DNA from: Collodictyon triciliatum
Lineage: Eukaryota > CRuMs
NCBI GenBank assembly: GCA_043381765.1
Contig: JBHJMP010000909.1
Span: forward strand, 1-24,472
Direction of reading: 5' to 3'
DNA: 24,472 nucleotides
Shown here: positions 1 to 14,962 of the stretch, in pieces
Layout of the letters: each line of letters starts with the position of its first letter
Numbering within the stretch: position 1 is the first letter of the stretch
Program-made: the position numbers and the translations under genes
Notes under the pieces: model-generated
Told to the model about the DNA's origin: nothing
Seen by the model: the letters and a program-made list of their open reading frames with translations, nothing else
Database searches by the model: none

Positions 1-102
1 TGTTCTTGTTTTTGTTCTTGTTTTTTGTTTTTGTTTTTGTTCTTGTTTTTGTTTTTGTTCTTGTTTTTGTTTTTGTTTTTTTGTTTTGTTTTGTTTTGTT
101 TG
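1..102. repeat. T-rich simple repeat (TTTTTG / TTCTTG)
   Basis: Imperfect tandem array of 6-bp units, TTTTTG and TTCTTG, passing into TTTTG units. It starts at the window edge and runs into an acceptor-like TGATAG at 101-106, so it is probably the polypyrimidine-rich end of an intron. The Phe/Leu peptide it can encode is an artefact of the repeat. Confidence 0.85.
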
Positions 103-106
103 ATAG

Positions 107-264
107 GCGCTGCCACAGGGTATGGATTCGATGGCAAGAAGAAGGGTTGCATTAGACCAAATGAGCTTATCGAGTGGGTTTGGTGGAGAAGGGGGTTCAA
201 TGATGCTCGCGAATTGCTCTCAGGAATAATAAATGGAGAGTGGCATTATGATGATTCATTATAG
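107..264 (+). CDS. 3'-terminal exon of an unidentified protein (partial)
   Basis: After the T-rich tract and a TAG acceptor, a frame stays open for about 51 codons to TAG at 262-264. The first two bases would complete a codon from an upstream exon outside the window, so the intron is phase 1. The peptide is mixed and folded-looking: a Gly/Lys-rich start (GYGFDGKKKGC), a Trp-rich middle (ELIEWVWWRRGF) and an acidic end (HYDDSL). I do not recognise the family. The composition is unlike the surrounding low-complexity DNA, which is the main reason to call it coding. It converges with the minus-strand gene ending at 332, leaving about 70 bp between the two stop codons. It could still be a chance frame. 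Confidence 0.4.
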
Positions 265-331
265 ATATTGCTTTTGACTGCAATGAGCGCAGTTATTAAA
301 AAGGGTGGTTGCTTTGGACACTTTTTCGTTG

Positions 332-824
332 TTATTGTTGCTGGTTTTGTTGGGATTCCAGTTGAATTCTGGTGTCGGAATGGGGCTTTTTTTTTCTTGC
401 ATCAGATTTCACTTGTTTCTCGATGCATTGTGTGGTGTGAATAGACTTCTGGGCCCAAAGGAAACAGGTGATTGCCGGGTGATAAAACCAAAAACACGCT
501 GCTATGAAATAGAGACTCGGGTTCTTAAAGCAAGGCGCTTCGTTGGCCGATTTCAAGCCGCTGTAGAAGCCAATCATCAGAGCAGAGACAATCACCTGGC
601 CACGAAAGCCGCATTTGCAGGAGGAAGAAGAAAAGAAAAGAACAGTAGATAAGACGACATTAAGCGCCACGAATCTTCTTGATTGTCTTTGGCTGTGAAC
701 ATTGTCTCACGAACAAGCCTGAGACGATCACCCGCAACACGCCACGAGAGAATTCAACCCACGCAACTGCAGATGCGCAACGAATGAAGATATAAAATAA
801 GAAAAACATGAAAGAGGTTTCCAT
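332..824 (-). CDS. Small multi-pass membrane protein, two exons
   Basis: Model: exon 1 is 824-711 and exon 2 is 595-332, stop TAA. The intron is 115 nt with donor GTGAGA; its acceptor, CCAG, follows a long CTTTTCTTTTCTTCTTCCTCC tract, and both ends are phase 0. The product is 125 aa. Three hydrophobic segments are visible: residues about 5-22, about 28-50 and about 64-86. A hydrophilic tail rich in Lys, Ser and Gln ends in QQNQQQ. The frame stays open upstream of the ATG at 824, so this may be only the C-terminal half of a longer polytopic protein. The helix-short-loop-helix end vaguely recalls the last helices of GPR180/TMEM145-type proteins, but I cannot support that name. The + strand frame over exon 2 has no ATG start and is read here as antisense. 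The gene is divergent from the coiled-coil gene starting at 956. Confidence 0.5.
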
Positions 825-955
825 TTGGTGAATCGTGTCTGATTCTTGACCAACGCTCCAATTTGGAATTTCGTCGGTAGCAAGAAAAATGCAAGTTTGT
901 GTGTTTGTGTGTGTGTGTCTTCAGAAACAAACACCGAAATCCTCCACTCCAGCCA

Positions 956-6997
<6,042 letters not shown>

Positions 6998-7096
6998 GTG
7001 AGACAGCTTCACCTCGCCCTCACTTACTTCCCGCACCCTTTTCCCTCTCCCTCGTTTCTGTCTCATTATGGCTGTGATTATGGAATTATTCATGTC

Positions 7097-7781
7097 NNNN
7101 NNNNNNNNNNNNNNNNNNNNNNNNNNNNNNNNNNNNNNNNNNNNNNNNNNNNNNNNNNNNNNNNNNNNNNNNNNNNNNNNNNNNNNNNNNNNNNNNNNNN
7201 NNNNNNNNNNNNNNNNNNNNNNNNNNNNNNNNNNNNNNNNNNNNNNNNNNNNNNNNNNNNNNNNNNNNNNNNNNNNNNNNNNNNNNNNNNNNNNNNNNNN
7301 NNNNNNNNNNNNNNNNNNNNNNNNNNNNNNNNNNNNNNNNNNNNNNNNNNNNNNNNNNNNNNNNNNNNNNNNNNNNNNNNNNNNNNNNNNNNNNNNNNNN
7401 NNNNNNNNNNNNNNNNNNNNNNNNNNNNNNNNNNNNNNNNNNNNNNNNNNNNNNNNNNNNNNNNNNNNNNNNNNNNNNNNNNNNNNNNNNNNNNNNNNNN
7501 NNNNNNNNNNNNNNNNNNNNNNNNNNNNNNNNNNNNNNNNNNNNNNNNNNNNNNNNNNNNNNNNNNNNNNNNNNNNNNNNNNNNNNNNNNNNNNNNNNNN
7601 NNNNNNNNNNNNNNNNNNNNNNNNNNNNNNNNNNNNNNNNNNNNNNNNNNNNNNNNNNNNNNNNNNNNNNNNNNNNNNNNNNNNNNNNNNNNNNNNNNNN
7701 NNNNNNNNNNNNNNNNNNNNNNNNNNNNNNNNNNNNNNNNNNNNNNNNNNNNNNNNNNNNNNNNNNNNNNNNNNNNNNNNN
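7097..7781. other. Assembly gap (685 N)
   Basis: An unbroken run of N. It probably hides the last exon(s) of the coiled-coil gene, whose exon ending at 6997 has an open donor, and possibly the 5' part of the zinc-finger gene. Nothing can be said of its content. Long frames that cross it are not real. Confidence 0.99.
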
Positions 7782-7868
7782 ATTCCCGCCGATCCTGCCA
7801 TACATAAACGCACAACCCGTTTGCTGCGTTGGAAACCACGCCGTGCGACTTCTGCACAAACAACGCCA

Positions 7869-8040
7869 GAACAAACAAAGCCAACAAAGCCAACAAAGCC
7901 AACAAAGCCAACAAAGCCAACAAAGCCAACAAAGCCAACAAAGCCAACAAAGCCAACAAAGCCAACAAAGCCAACAAAGCCCAAACAAAGCCAACAAAGC
8001 CAACAAAGCCAACAAAGCCAACAGAACAAACAAAGCCAAC
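7869..8040. repeat. 9-bp minisatellite (CCAACAAAG)n
   Basis: About 13 perfect head-to-tail copies, then a slipped CCCAAACAAAG unit and about five more copies. The unit is a multiple of three and has no stop in any + frame, so it reads Asn-Lys-Ala, Gln-Gln-Ser or Lys-Pro-Thr. It ends 13 bp before the ATG of the zinc-finger gene and is most simply its 5' leader. It could be translated if the true start lies upstream. Confidence 0.95.
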
Positions 8041-8053
8041 AGCAAGAGCAGAC

Positions 8054-8671
8054 ATGTCAACACCGCCAATCGTCCCGACCTCGCCAAACAGCAGCGAGCA
8101 GCCATGCACATGGGCTAGCCAAAGCCGCAAGCGACAATGTGAGTACTGCAGCAAGGAGCTGGCCAATAAGCGCAATCTAGAGCTGCATCTCAACATCTGC
8201 AAGCGCAGCCCATCCCGGCATCAGAAGATGGTGACGTGTGCACTCTGTCCCGGGTGGGTGGGCTACTCGGAGCAGGCGCGCAGGGAACATGCAAAGACTC
8301 GGGAGCATCTGACAAACGTCCTGCGCACTGCGCCTTTTAGCATGGAGCCGCGCATTGTGATTGCCAACAGAAGCCGCCGTGCAGGAAGCGCCGTCATCTT
8401 CCCCGGAGACCGACTCAGTAAAGGCCGCACAAACAGCGCATGCAAGAGCGAGACCTATGCCACAAGCGAAGATGCTGATGTTGATGTTGTTGTGGATATC
8501 GACGTCGATGGCATGTGCGCGCAATCACTCAAGGCACAGTACACACACACCGACCACGAAGCAGCCTTCCTCCTCATGAACTTTGCACGTTTTGGAGCTT
8601 CACATGCCGCCACTGCACAGAGTCCTGTCAGTCCGCTGTCCGCTGTCACCCTCCATGACCACAACTTGTGA
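8054..8671 (+). CDS. Two-finger C2HC/C2H2 zinc protein
   Basis: A single 205-aa frame with stop TGA. Finger 1 has Cys29, Cys32, His45 and Cys49 (C-x2-C-x12-H-x3-C, a C2HC finger). Finger 2 has Cys62, Cys65, His79 and His85 (C-x2-C-x13-H-x5-H), like the widely spaced fingers of RNA- or protein-binding zinc proteins. A Ser/Pro-rich leader precedes the fingers. An acidic Asp/Val run (DVDVVVDIDVD) follows near residues 138-150, then an Ala/Ser-rich tail. ATG 8054 was chosen because it is the first ATG after the minisatellite in this frame. The frame is open back through the repeat to TAA at 7805, so an upstream exon in the gap could extend it. A nucleic-acid-binding role follows from the finger pattern only; no ligand can be named. 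Confidence 0.7.
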   Translation: MSTPPIVPTSPNSSEQPCTWASQSRKRQCEYCSKELANKRNLELHLNICKRSPSRHQKMVTCALCPGWVGYSEQARREHAKTREHLTNVLRTAPFSMEPRIVIANRSRRAGSAVIFPGDRLSKGRTNSACKSETYATSEDADVDVVVDIDVDGMCAQSLKAQYTHTDHEAAFLLMNFARFGASHAATAQSPVSPLSAVTLHDHNL

Positions 8672-8880
8672 GGTTGGACGTGTGGAATGGCAGTCGTCTT
8701 GGTACTTACTTTCCTTTGCCGTCTTGTGCTTATTTTCTTTTTCCTTCTCATTTTCCTCCTCTTTCCTCCTCCCTATTTCGCTTGCTTTCTTGAGAAATGT
8801 CGTTCGGGCATTGGTTGTAGTCCTCAAGAAAAAAATGTATCTGCAAAGTTTTTCCATCTTCCCTCAGAGCCCCCAGCGCG

Positions 8881-8901
8881 AATAAAGTGGTGAAAAATAA
8901 A
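8881..8901 (+). promoter_or_regulatory. Polyadenylation signals of the zinc-finger gene
   Basis: Two AATAAA hexamers, at 8881-8886 and 8896-8901, lie about 210-230 nt after the stop codon at 8671 and match the canonical eukaryotic poly(A) signal. Confidence 0.65.
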
Positions 8902-9179
8902 TGTGTCTCGCTTCTTGCAATTATTTCACTTTGCCATACCGCATTTGCTTCTGGCGCACCTTGCGAACACAGCAGCCGCATCCTTCCAGTTTTGTGAATT
9001 AATGGTATCACATACATATACCGATATAAATAATACAGTATATATTGCACGGAGGTATTTAGTTTATTTTTAGAATATCTTTCGTGACCAACGATGACGT
9101 CACTTCCATGGGACACAATCCATATAAGTGTAGATTGGCCACATTACACGTCAACATCATACATATTTGTACAATGTAC
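8902..9179. other. Intergenic region upstream of the phosphatase
   Basis: AT-rich DNA with no convincing exon. It carries the first of two TGACGTCA palindromes, listed separately. An ATG at 9094 heads a short frame that stops at 9183 without a good donor. Confidence 0.5.
9095..9102. promoter_or_regulatory. CRE-like palindrome TGACGTCA (copy 1)
   Basis: A perfect 8-bp palindrome identical to the consensus site of CREB/ATF-type bZIP factors, 85 bp upstream of the proposed phosphatase start. Function is inferred from the match and position only. Confidence 0.4.
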
Positions 9180-11676
9180 ATGGTAGATGACGTCATCATG
9201 CATCATCCTATGCAAGAGCTATTTTTAAGTCCGTTATCATTCATCCATATGGCATGAATTCGCTGACTTGTGGGTATTAATAGCGGCCGTTCCTTTTGCG
9301 TCTCAACCTGCCTGCTTGCCAAGCACAGCCGCAGGACTCTGGAAAAGACCAGGAATACGTGACTTTGAAGGAAACCTGGCACAAAGCACATGAAAGGCTT
9401 TCGCTTCTGGAATGTCAAGAACAGCAGCTTGTTCTCTTAGTAAAGAGTTTACGCGAGGTTATTGCATTCCCTCACGGCGAAAGGCGAAGATATGTGCTGG
9501 ACGCTGTTGAACTTTGCTTATACCCCACTTAATAGCCTTCTCAGCAGACACCACTATTGAACAGCTGGTAAAAGGAAGCATTCAAACCATGGAGCTTCCG
9601 CATATTCGTCCCAATCACACCGTGCAAAACTCATCCGAGCCGGCAGCTATGCGGAAGCAGATGACAACCCAGAAACCCCTACCAAACCTTGCCAAGATGC
9701 GCTCCACTATACCAGCGTACGACCCATATAATCATCACACATCGCACTTTCTCTTTCAACATATATCATAATATTATTCTTTCTAATAATTCTATGACAC
9801 ACTCATTATATAAAAAAGGGGCTCGTTCGGTTCACGAAGCAGTCTTCTGTCCAATGGAAGCAGCGTATTCGAAGCAATTCTCCCAGAGATAACACATATA
9901 TCGTAAGTCCTTTTTTTCCAGTAAATGACACCCCTTTCTGCCGAATAGATTCTTGTCTTCTTAGAAATTATCATACGTACATAATGCGAAAGAAATAGCA
10001 TTAAGCCGTTCTGTAATATGCAAAGAATGTAGTTTCAGTTGAGATTAACAAGAAGTAAGACCCAAACCTTGTTGATTAAAACCACATTCATAATTTAGAA
10101 GCTCACATGCATCAGCCATAAATGTTGTTGGTCTTAATGAGCCACTATGCATCGAAGTTGTTGTAAAGAAGTTGACACTTGCGTCGCATAATCCGTTTTC
10201 TGTTTCGGAGTACTTTCCCTCCACTGTTGTACATGCTATTCTCAACCACGCTCGCAGCATAATACACGAGGTAAAACTTTCTGCTCACGCAGCTAATAGA
10301 AAAAGAAGAGAAAAAAAACATGGGTACATTGGTATTTTCGGAAATGACTGCAGTTTATACTATATAATGCACTTATGTGTTGCAGGAGCAGTGCTATGTA
10401 TATACTAAAAGAGTCGATAATTAGGAAAATAATTTAGTGGAAACTCATATTGATAAGGGAATGGAAAATTTAACCATCGTCGCTGACCTTCATGGACAAA
10501 TATTTGACCTGCTCCATGTATTCCAAACAAAGGGATTTCCTTCAAGCAAGAAACCTTTCGTATTTCTCGGGGATTATGTGGACAGAGGGCTATGGGGATT
10601 TGAAGTTACTATACTACTATTTTTGTTAAAGATTCAGAACCCTAATCATGTCATACTCTTACGTGGAAACCACGAGAGCAGGGAATGCACAGCAGCATAT
10701 GGATTCATGGAGGAAGTGAGTAGTTGCATTTTCATCTTAATGATATCCAAGCCTATTGTTATTACACTTACTATCAAAGAACATCATTTTTTTTTCATTT
10801 TTCAATTCTTTTCCTTACTGCCATAGACTTTAAACTATTATCTAATACAAGCATTTTTTTTATCGGGACATGACGCTGACAATATAATAATTTTTTAATA
10901 TCTTTTCATGCAGATTGAAATCAAGTATGGCCAAGAAATATACGAACACTATATGAGAGTTTTTGACGTACTACCGCTTGGATGTTTGATTACAGGGGCT
11001 TCAACTGACCAAGCCGCCCTATCCATTCATGGTGGACTTTTTCGAAAGCCATTCACGCAGATGACGGGCGACATTTCAGACCTGATGATTGTGGATAGGT
11101 ATGATTAGCATCTACTTGTGTTGTTTAAATGTCTTACTTTTAAATGTTTTTGCCAGGATTTACTCTTTAATCGCAAAAAAAAAAAAAATGCAGATTTTCG
11201 GAACAAGAAAATTAAACTAGATGCAGGTTTTTTTTTGTAACACTAACAAATATCAAACCATTCCACATGGTCACAGAGTTGGCGAACCTCGACAGCGCAC
11301 TATCGAGGACATCCTCTGGAGCGACCCAATGGGAAATGAAGGCATTAGGCCCAACCACAGAAGGCAGAAAGGACTCCACTTTGGACCTAGAGCCACACAA
11401 AGATTTTTAAAAGAAAACAAACTATGCCTCTTGATTCGTGGCCATGAGAGCCCCAAGAGTCGTGTAAATCGCAAAGGACTGAAGGCGATGCCGCAAGGAT
11501 TTGCGGTGGACCATAGCGGAGCTCACGGTGCTGTCGTGACACTTTCATCAACAACGAATGCTGGGCCAGCAGCCTATCTTGTGATGGATGCAACACTCAA
11601 TTATACGATGAGGGCTATCCGTACGACGCCAGAGAGATTGATGGCAGAGGCAGCCTTCCGTTCGTATGCCGCGTGA
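9180..11676 (+). CDS. PPP-family serine/threonine protein phosphatase
   Basis: Metal-dependent phosphatase of the PP1/PP2A/PP5/PPEF superfamily. Proposed exons: 9180-9228, 9324-9446, 9545-9716, 9819-9902, 10099-10270, 10425-10715, 10914-11098, 11277-11676; about 491 aa. Exons 6-8 are secure because they spell the catalytic core in order: VADLHGQ (Asp221, His223), GDYVDRG (249-255), RGNHES (280-285), HGGLF (336-340), DILWSDP (370-376), FGPRATQRFL and LIRGHE (411-416). Exons 1-3 are much less certain. The N-terminal ~200 residues are charged then helical and of unknown role. The overall shape (N-terminal extension, insert after DILWSDP) fits PP5/PPEF-like enzymes better than PP1/PP2A. Two usual residues differ: the Gly of GDxHG is Ala220, and the SAPNY loop is STTNA (450-454), removing the conserved Tyr. 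All six expected metal ligands are present, so activity is plausible. Confidence 0.85.
9188..9195. promoter_or_regulatory. CRE-like palindrome TGACGTCA (copy 2)
   Basis: A second perfect TGACGTCA, 93 bp from the first, with the same preceding A. If the start at 9180 is right it lies within the first codons; if the real start is further 3', both copies are promoter-proximal. Confidence 0.35.
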
Positions 11677-11885
11677 GCAATTAGTTCAGTGGCGAATTTA
11701 TCTTTGGCTGCATTGTACCGCCTCTGTATCGTCGAAATATCATCAATCGGTCGAAAACTTCCATGTGTTTATTGTAGAGTAGCTTCGATTTATGAACCCC
11801 TGTCATAACACTTCGTGAAATGGAGATGGAAACACCTGGGTCTATTCATGTTTTCTTTTTGTCCTCCCCATTTTCATGTAATTAT

Positions 11886-11891
11886 AATAAA
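11886..11891 (+). promoter_or_regulatory. Polyadenylation signal of the phosphatase
   Basis: AATAAA 210 nt after the TGA stop of the phosphatase, in AT-rich flank. Confidence 0.6.
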
Positions 11892-12498
11892 AATCCCTTG
11901 TACAAATAACACCTCAAGTTGAAGGGCGGTTAGCCACGTGTGCAAACGTTTAGTGATATCACTTTATTGTTGCTTTTGAAAGGCTGATGACAATAGCGTG
12001 ACTAAACTATCACTTTTTGGCGAGAGGATATTATAAGGCTAAGCAACGAACCAAAAAAAAAATAAAATAATAATGATACAAATGAGCATATGTGAATAGA
12101 AAGTATTCAATAATCAAGAATCGAGTGGAGACCCCATAAAATTAATCAATGCAATTAATATTTCGGAAAGTAAAATAGTGGCGACATAATTGCTCATTCA
12201 ATCTACTCTAGCAAATAACCTATGAAATGGAACGACGGATCAAAATTTGAAGGGTGTAAATAATATCCAAGAAACGCGGAGACTTCTGGTATCAAAGGAA
12301 TATTGCCCTCTATCAACGACGATGTCATTGGCCCGGGGAACTATGTGACAATCAAGACAAAAAGCAAAATTTTGAATGGATATAGACGTTATTGTCGAAC
12401 CTTAGAAGATAAAAAGGAGTTGATCGAAAGCTTCTTCTTTTTTTTTTTTTTGGGTGTGGTGATACTATGGTCTGGATTAAAAGGACGAGAAAAGAAAA
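11892..12498. other. AT-rich region between convergent genes
   Basis: Lies between the phosphatase 3' end and the stop of the minus-strand HMG gene. One + frame near 12297-12440 reads with protein-like composition (for example INDDVIGPGNYVTIKTKSK) and begins after an AAAG that could be an acceptor, but I found no partner exon or convincing donor. Otherwise nothing recognisable. Confidence 0.4.
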
Positions 12499-13883
12499 CT
12501 AAACGGGCGTCATGATTTCATACCGGAATTCGGTGAATCCTCTCTCGTTGTTCAACTCATCTGCTAGCTGGGAAAACCTTGAAGTCCAGATAATTAAAAT
12601 TTAGGGTCCAAACGACTGAAGGCAAATGAACCAGAAGTCTTCTTTTGAAAATATCTGAGCCACCAGCTGTCGTGAAGGAAAACTTAAATGGGTGGTAAAT
12701 TTTTTATTTATAAAAATCTTCCTTACTTCTGACGCTCCACAGATGACTCGCTTCTCCACATTTCCCCCAGAATTTGAAGGAGTTGCTGGTTAGTTGCATA
12801 GGGATTTTCTGTCCTCACTTTTGTCCGCTTTACAATGGTGTACGCGATGTAGGAATTTATAGGTGTATACGACTTTGTCTTCCTATTTAAAAAAAATATG
12901 TAAACAAAACGAAAAGAATGCGCGCTAAGAGAGTGCATAAAAATGCATATGTTAAAAAGAAGTTAAAATTGTAAAGTTTGATGATAGAAGCAGGAAGGGT
13001 AGGGAGTGCACGTATATCGCAACCTTTTCCCAGAGCGACTTGCACGGTCCATCAGTGCAGAAGACACAGCAGAGGGCAAGGAAGATAATACAGAAGAATT
13101 CGATTTGGCCGATGAAGCAGCATTAGACGCATCTGCAGTCTTTTCTGGGTACATGTGCTGCATAAAATGATATACAAAGGGCATTTCTGGCTGTGGCTGT
13201 GTTTGTGATTGTGGTTGGGCTCTGTGTTTGTTTGATATAGGCGGAGGAGATTGCGGGCGAATGGCTGGCTGTGGAGTTTCAGTACGTAGCATAGGCGGCT
13301 TATTTGAGCTGGAGCCAGTTGTAGAATCAGGAAGAGGCTTCGATTCGGCCTCCTGCAGCGCCCGCGAGTTCTGACTGGCAAATTCCTGTGGCCGATGAAG
13401 TGACGTGATTTGAAGAACAGCAGAGGTCTGTGACAACTGCGACGACTCGGATGAGACGGACGATGATGTCGTATTCTTTGGGGCGATGGTGTGAAGTAGC
13501 GAGGCTGCATTGAGAATGTCATCCGAGTTGGGTGAATTGACCATGGAGTTGTGTTTGGGAGGGGACGGGTTGGCAGACACACCAGAATGTTGGTGAGCTC
13601 TCCTGGAATTGAATGCCGTCAGTTTATTTTCTTTTCTCTTTGTCTTTTTATCAGAGGGTCAATATACAACGTATATGTGATATGTGATAGGGGTGGATTA
13701 ATAAAGCAGCGATAGAAACTCATACGGTGGGTGGGACGGGAGGAAGTGATGAAGCATCGGCGGCTGAAGAAGCGGCACTTGGAAGGGGATCGCCGTGTGT
13801 GCGTCTGGGACAAAGCGGGGCAGAATGGGCGAAAGCGGCCGATGTTTGGGCGGCGATGCAGGCGCGCCGAGATTGAAGTCCAT
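12499..13883 (-). CDS. HMG-box transcription factor, C-terminal box
   Basis: Proposed exons in transcript order: 13883-13726, 13602-13024, 12882-12727, 12654-12632, 12560-12499 (stop TAG); about 325 aa, all phases matching. Residues 1-245 are Pro/Ser/Gln-rich and probably disordered. From about residue 250 to the end lies an HMG box: YTPINSYIAY (helix 1), RTENPYATNQQLLQILGEMW (turn and helix 2), RSESSVERQKYFQKK (helix 3 start), then FTEFRYEI where MATA/SOX-type boxes have Y-P-x-Y-x-Y. The N-P-x-x-x-N-x-x-[LI]-x-x-[IL]-L-G-x-x-W-R pattern is typical of sequence-specific boxes rather than abundant chromatin HMGB proteins. It likely acts in the nucleus on DNA. The exon at 12654-12632 is only 23 nt; an alternative acceptor 12 nt upstream would add four residues. 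The strand was chosen from the box. Confidence 0.75.
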
Positions 13884-14962
13884 TCTGTGCGGCTGTTTGT
13901 GCGACAACAGAATGAGATGAAAGCGAGGACAACAAGAAAGAAGCTGGTGGGTCGACCCGCGGCACATTCATTCACTCATTTTTTTTTTGTTTTTTTGTTT
14001 TTTTGTTTTTTCGTTTTAGTTTAGGTGTGGTTGCTTTTGCACATTTTGCTGGGCGAAGAAAATCTATTTTTTTTTAAAGTCATTTGCCACCCCAAAACTA
14101 AAATCACAAAGAGACCATCAGAAATTGATAAAGCGCCAGAGCGATTCTTGACAAGCAAGAGGAGGAAAGGAGTCGGAACGGATAGGGAGAAGGGCAAAGA
14201 AGATTCGCGACACGTTGTGTGGTTGGCACGATTGTGGTATCTGCGGTGGCCGGTGAGTATCCTTGTAGTATAATTATGCTTTTTTTTTCTTTTCTACCGT
14301 CCTTGTTGCGACGAGCGCTTTGTTTGGTTCGATATTCAACTCTTGGTTGGCTTCAAAACAGCCGTGCGTTGCGTTCGCCTTTGTCCTTTGCCCATTCCTT
14401 TCCTCTGGTTTATTTTTATTTATTTTTTGGTTTCGTTTCTTCATCACGCTCCAGGACGACAGAGGTGCTTCTCAGAGGATTAAATTAATCCGGCGGTGTT
14501 CATGGAATATTCAATGCCTCGACAACTAGAGGACTTCCTTATGTGGAGATTGTAGCAACTACCACGCGCATATGTGGAATTACGCTTCTCGCTCACCTCC
14601 AATTCTCTGCATCTGACCCTCACAGCAGACAAAGCGCAGCCCAAAAGAAGCAGAGAGTGTTCTCCTGAAAAATGATGTCCATATTTGGAAAATAGAGGGT
14701 GCAGCCACTGAAGCAGCCGTATCTACGAATTTCTCTTTTTTTTTGTAATGCAGAAAAAAAAAGGTGCAGGAAAGTCACGTTTTCTTTTCTCACAAGGAAA
14801 GAATGTGTAATAGTACATTTATTCAGGCTTCAGTTATTATTTTTTTTTAGGATAGAGAAATTGTGTCGAAGGCATGTATCCTTCAATGCGCTGGTTTTTT
14901 TCTTTGCCTGGCTCCAATCCCTCCCCTCACAGCAGGAAATACGCGCATTGGAACGAATCCTA
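13884..14962. other. Intergenic region upstream of the HMG gene
   Basis: Contains T-rich (T6-9)G units at 13980-14016. A tentative + exon ends at 14251 with a strong GTGAGT donor (Lys/Arg-rich, e.g. RFLTSKRRKGVG). A possible last exon (14455-14529, TAG) follows CACGCTCCAG and joins it in phase 0. No start codon or upstream exon was found, and the block equally could be 5' leader of the HMG gene on the other strand. From 14530 to 14962 I see nothing coding. Confidence 0.3.
14818..14823 (-). promoter_or_regulatory. Possible polyadenylation signal of the lipid-anchored protein gene
   Basis: TTTATT on the + strand is AATAAA on the minus strand, about 140 nt after the TGA at 14963. Confidence 0.45.

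Noticed and set aside
305-652. + frame with a Leu-rich, signal-peptide-like start
   Set aside because: It starts with GTG, not ATG, and is antisense to the two-exon membrane protein whose junction phases and polypyrimidine acceptor are better.
13052-14024. Other frames over the HMG gene (Pro/His/Arg-rich on minus, Arg-rich on plus)
   Set aside because: Only the chosen frame joins in phase to the HMG box exon and upstream to ATG 13883.
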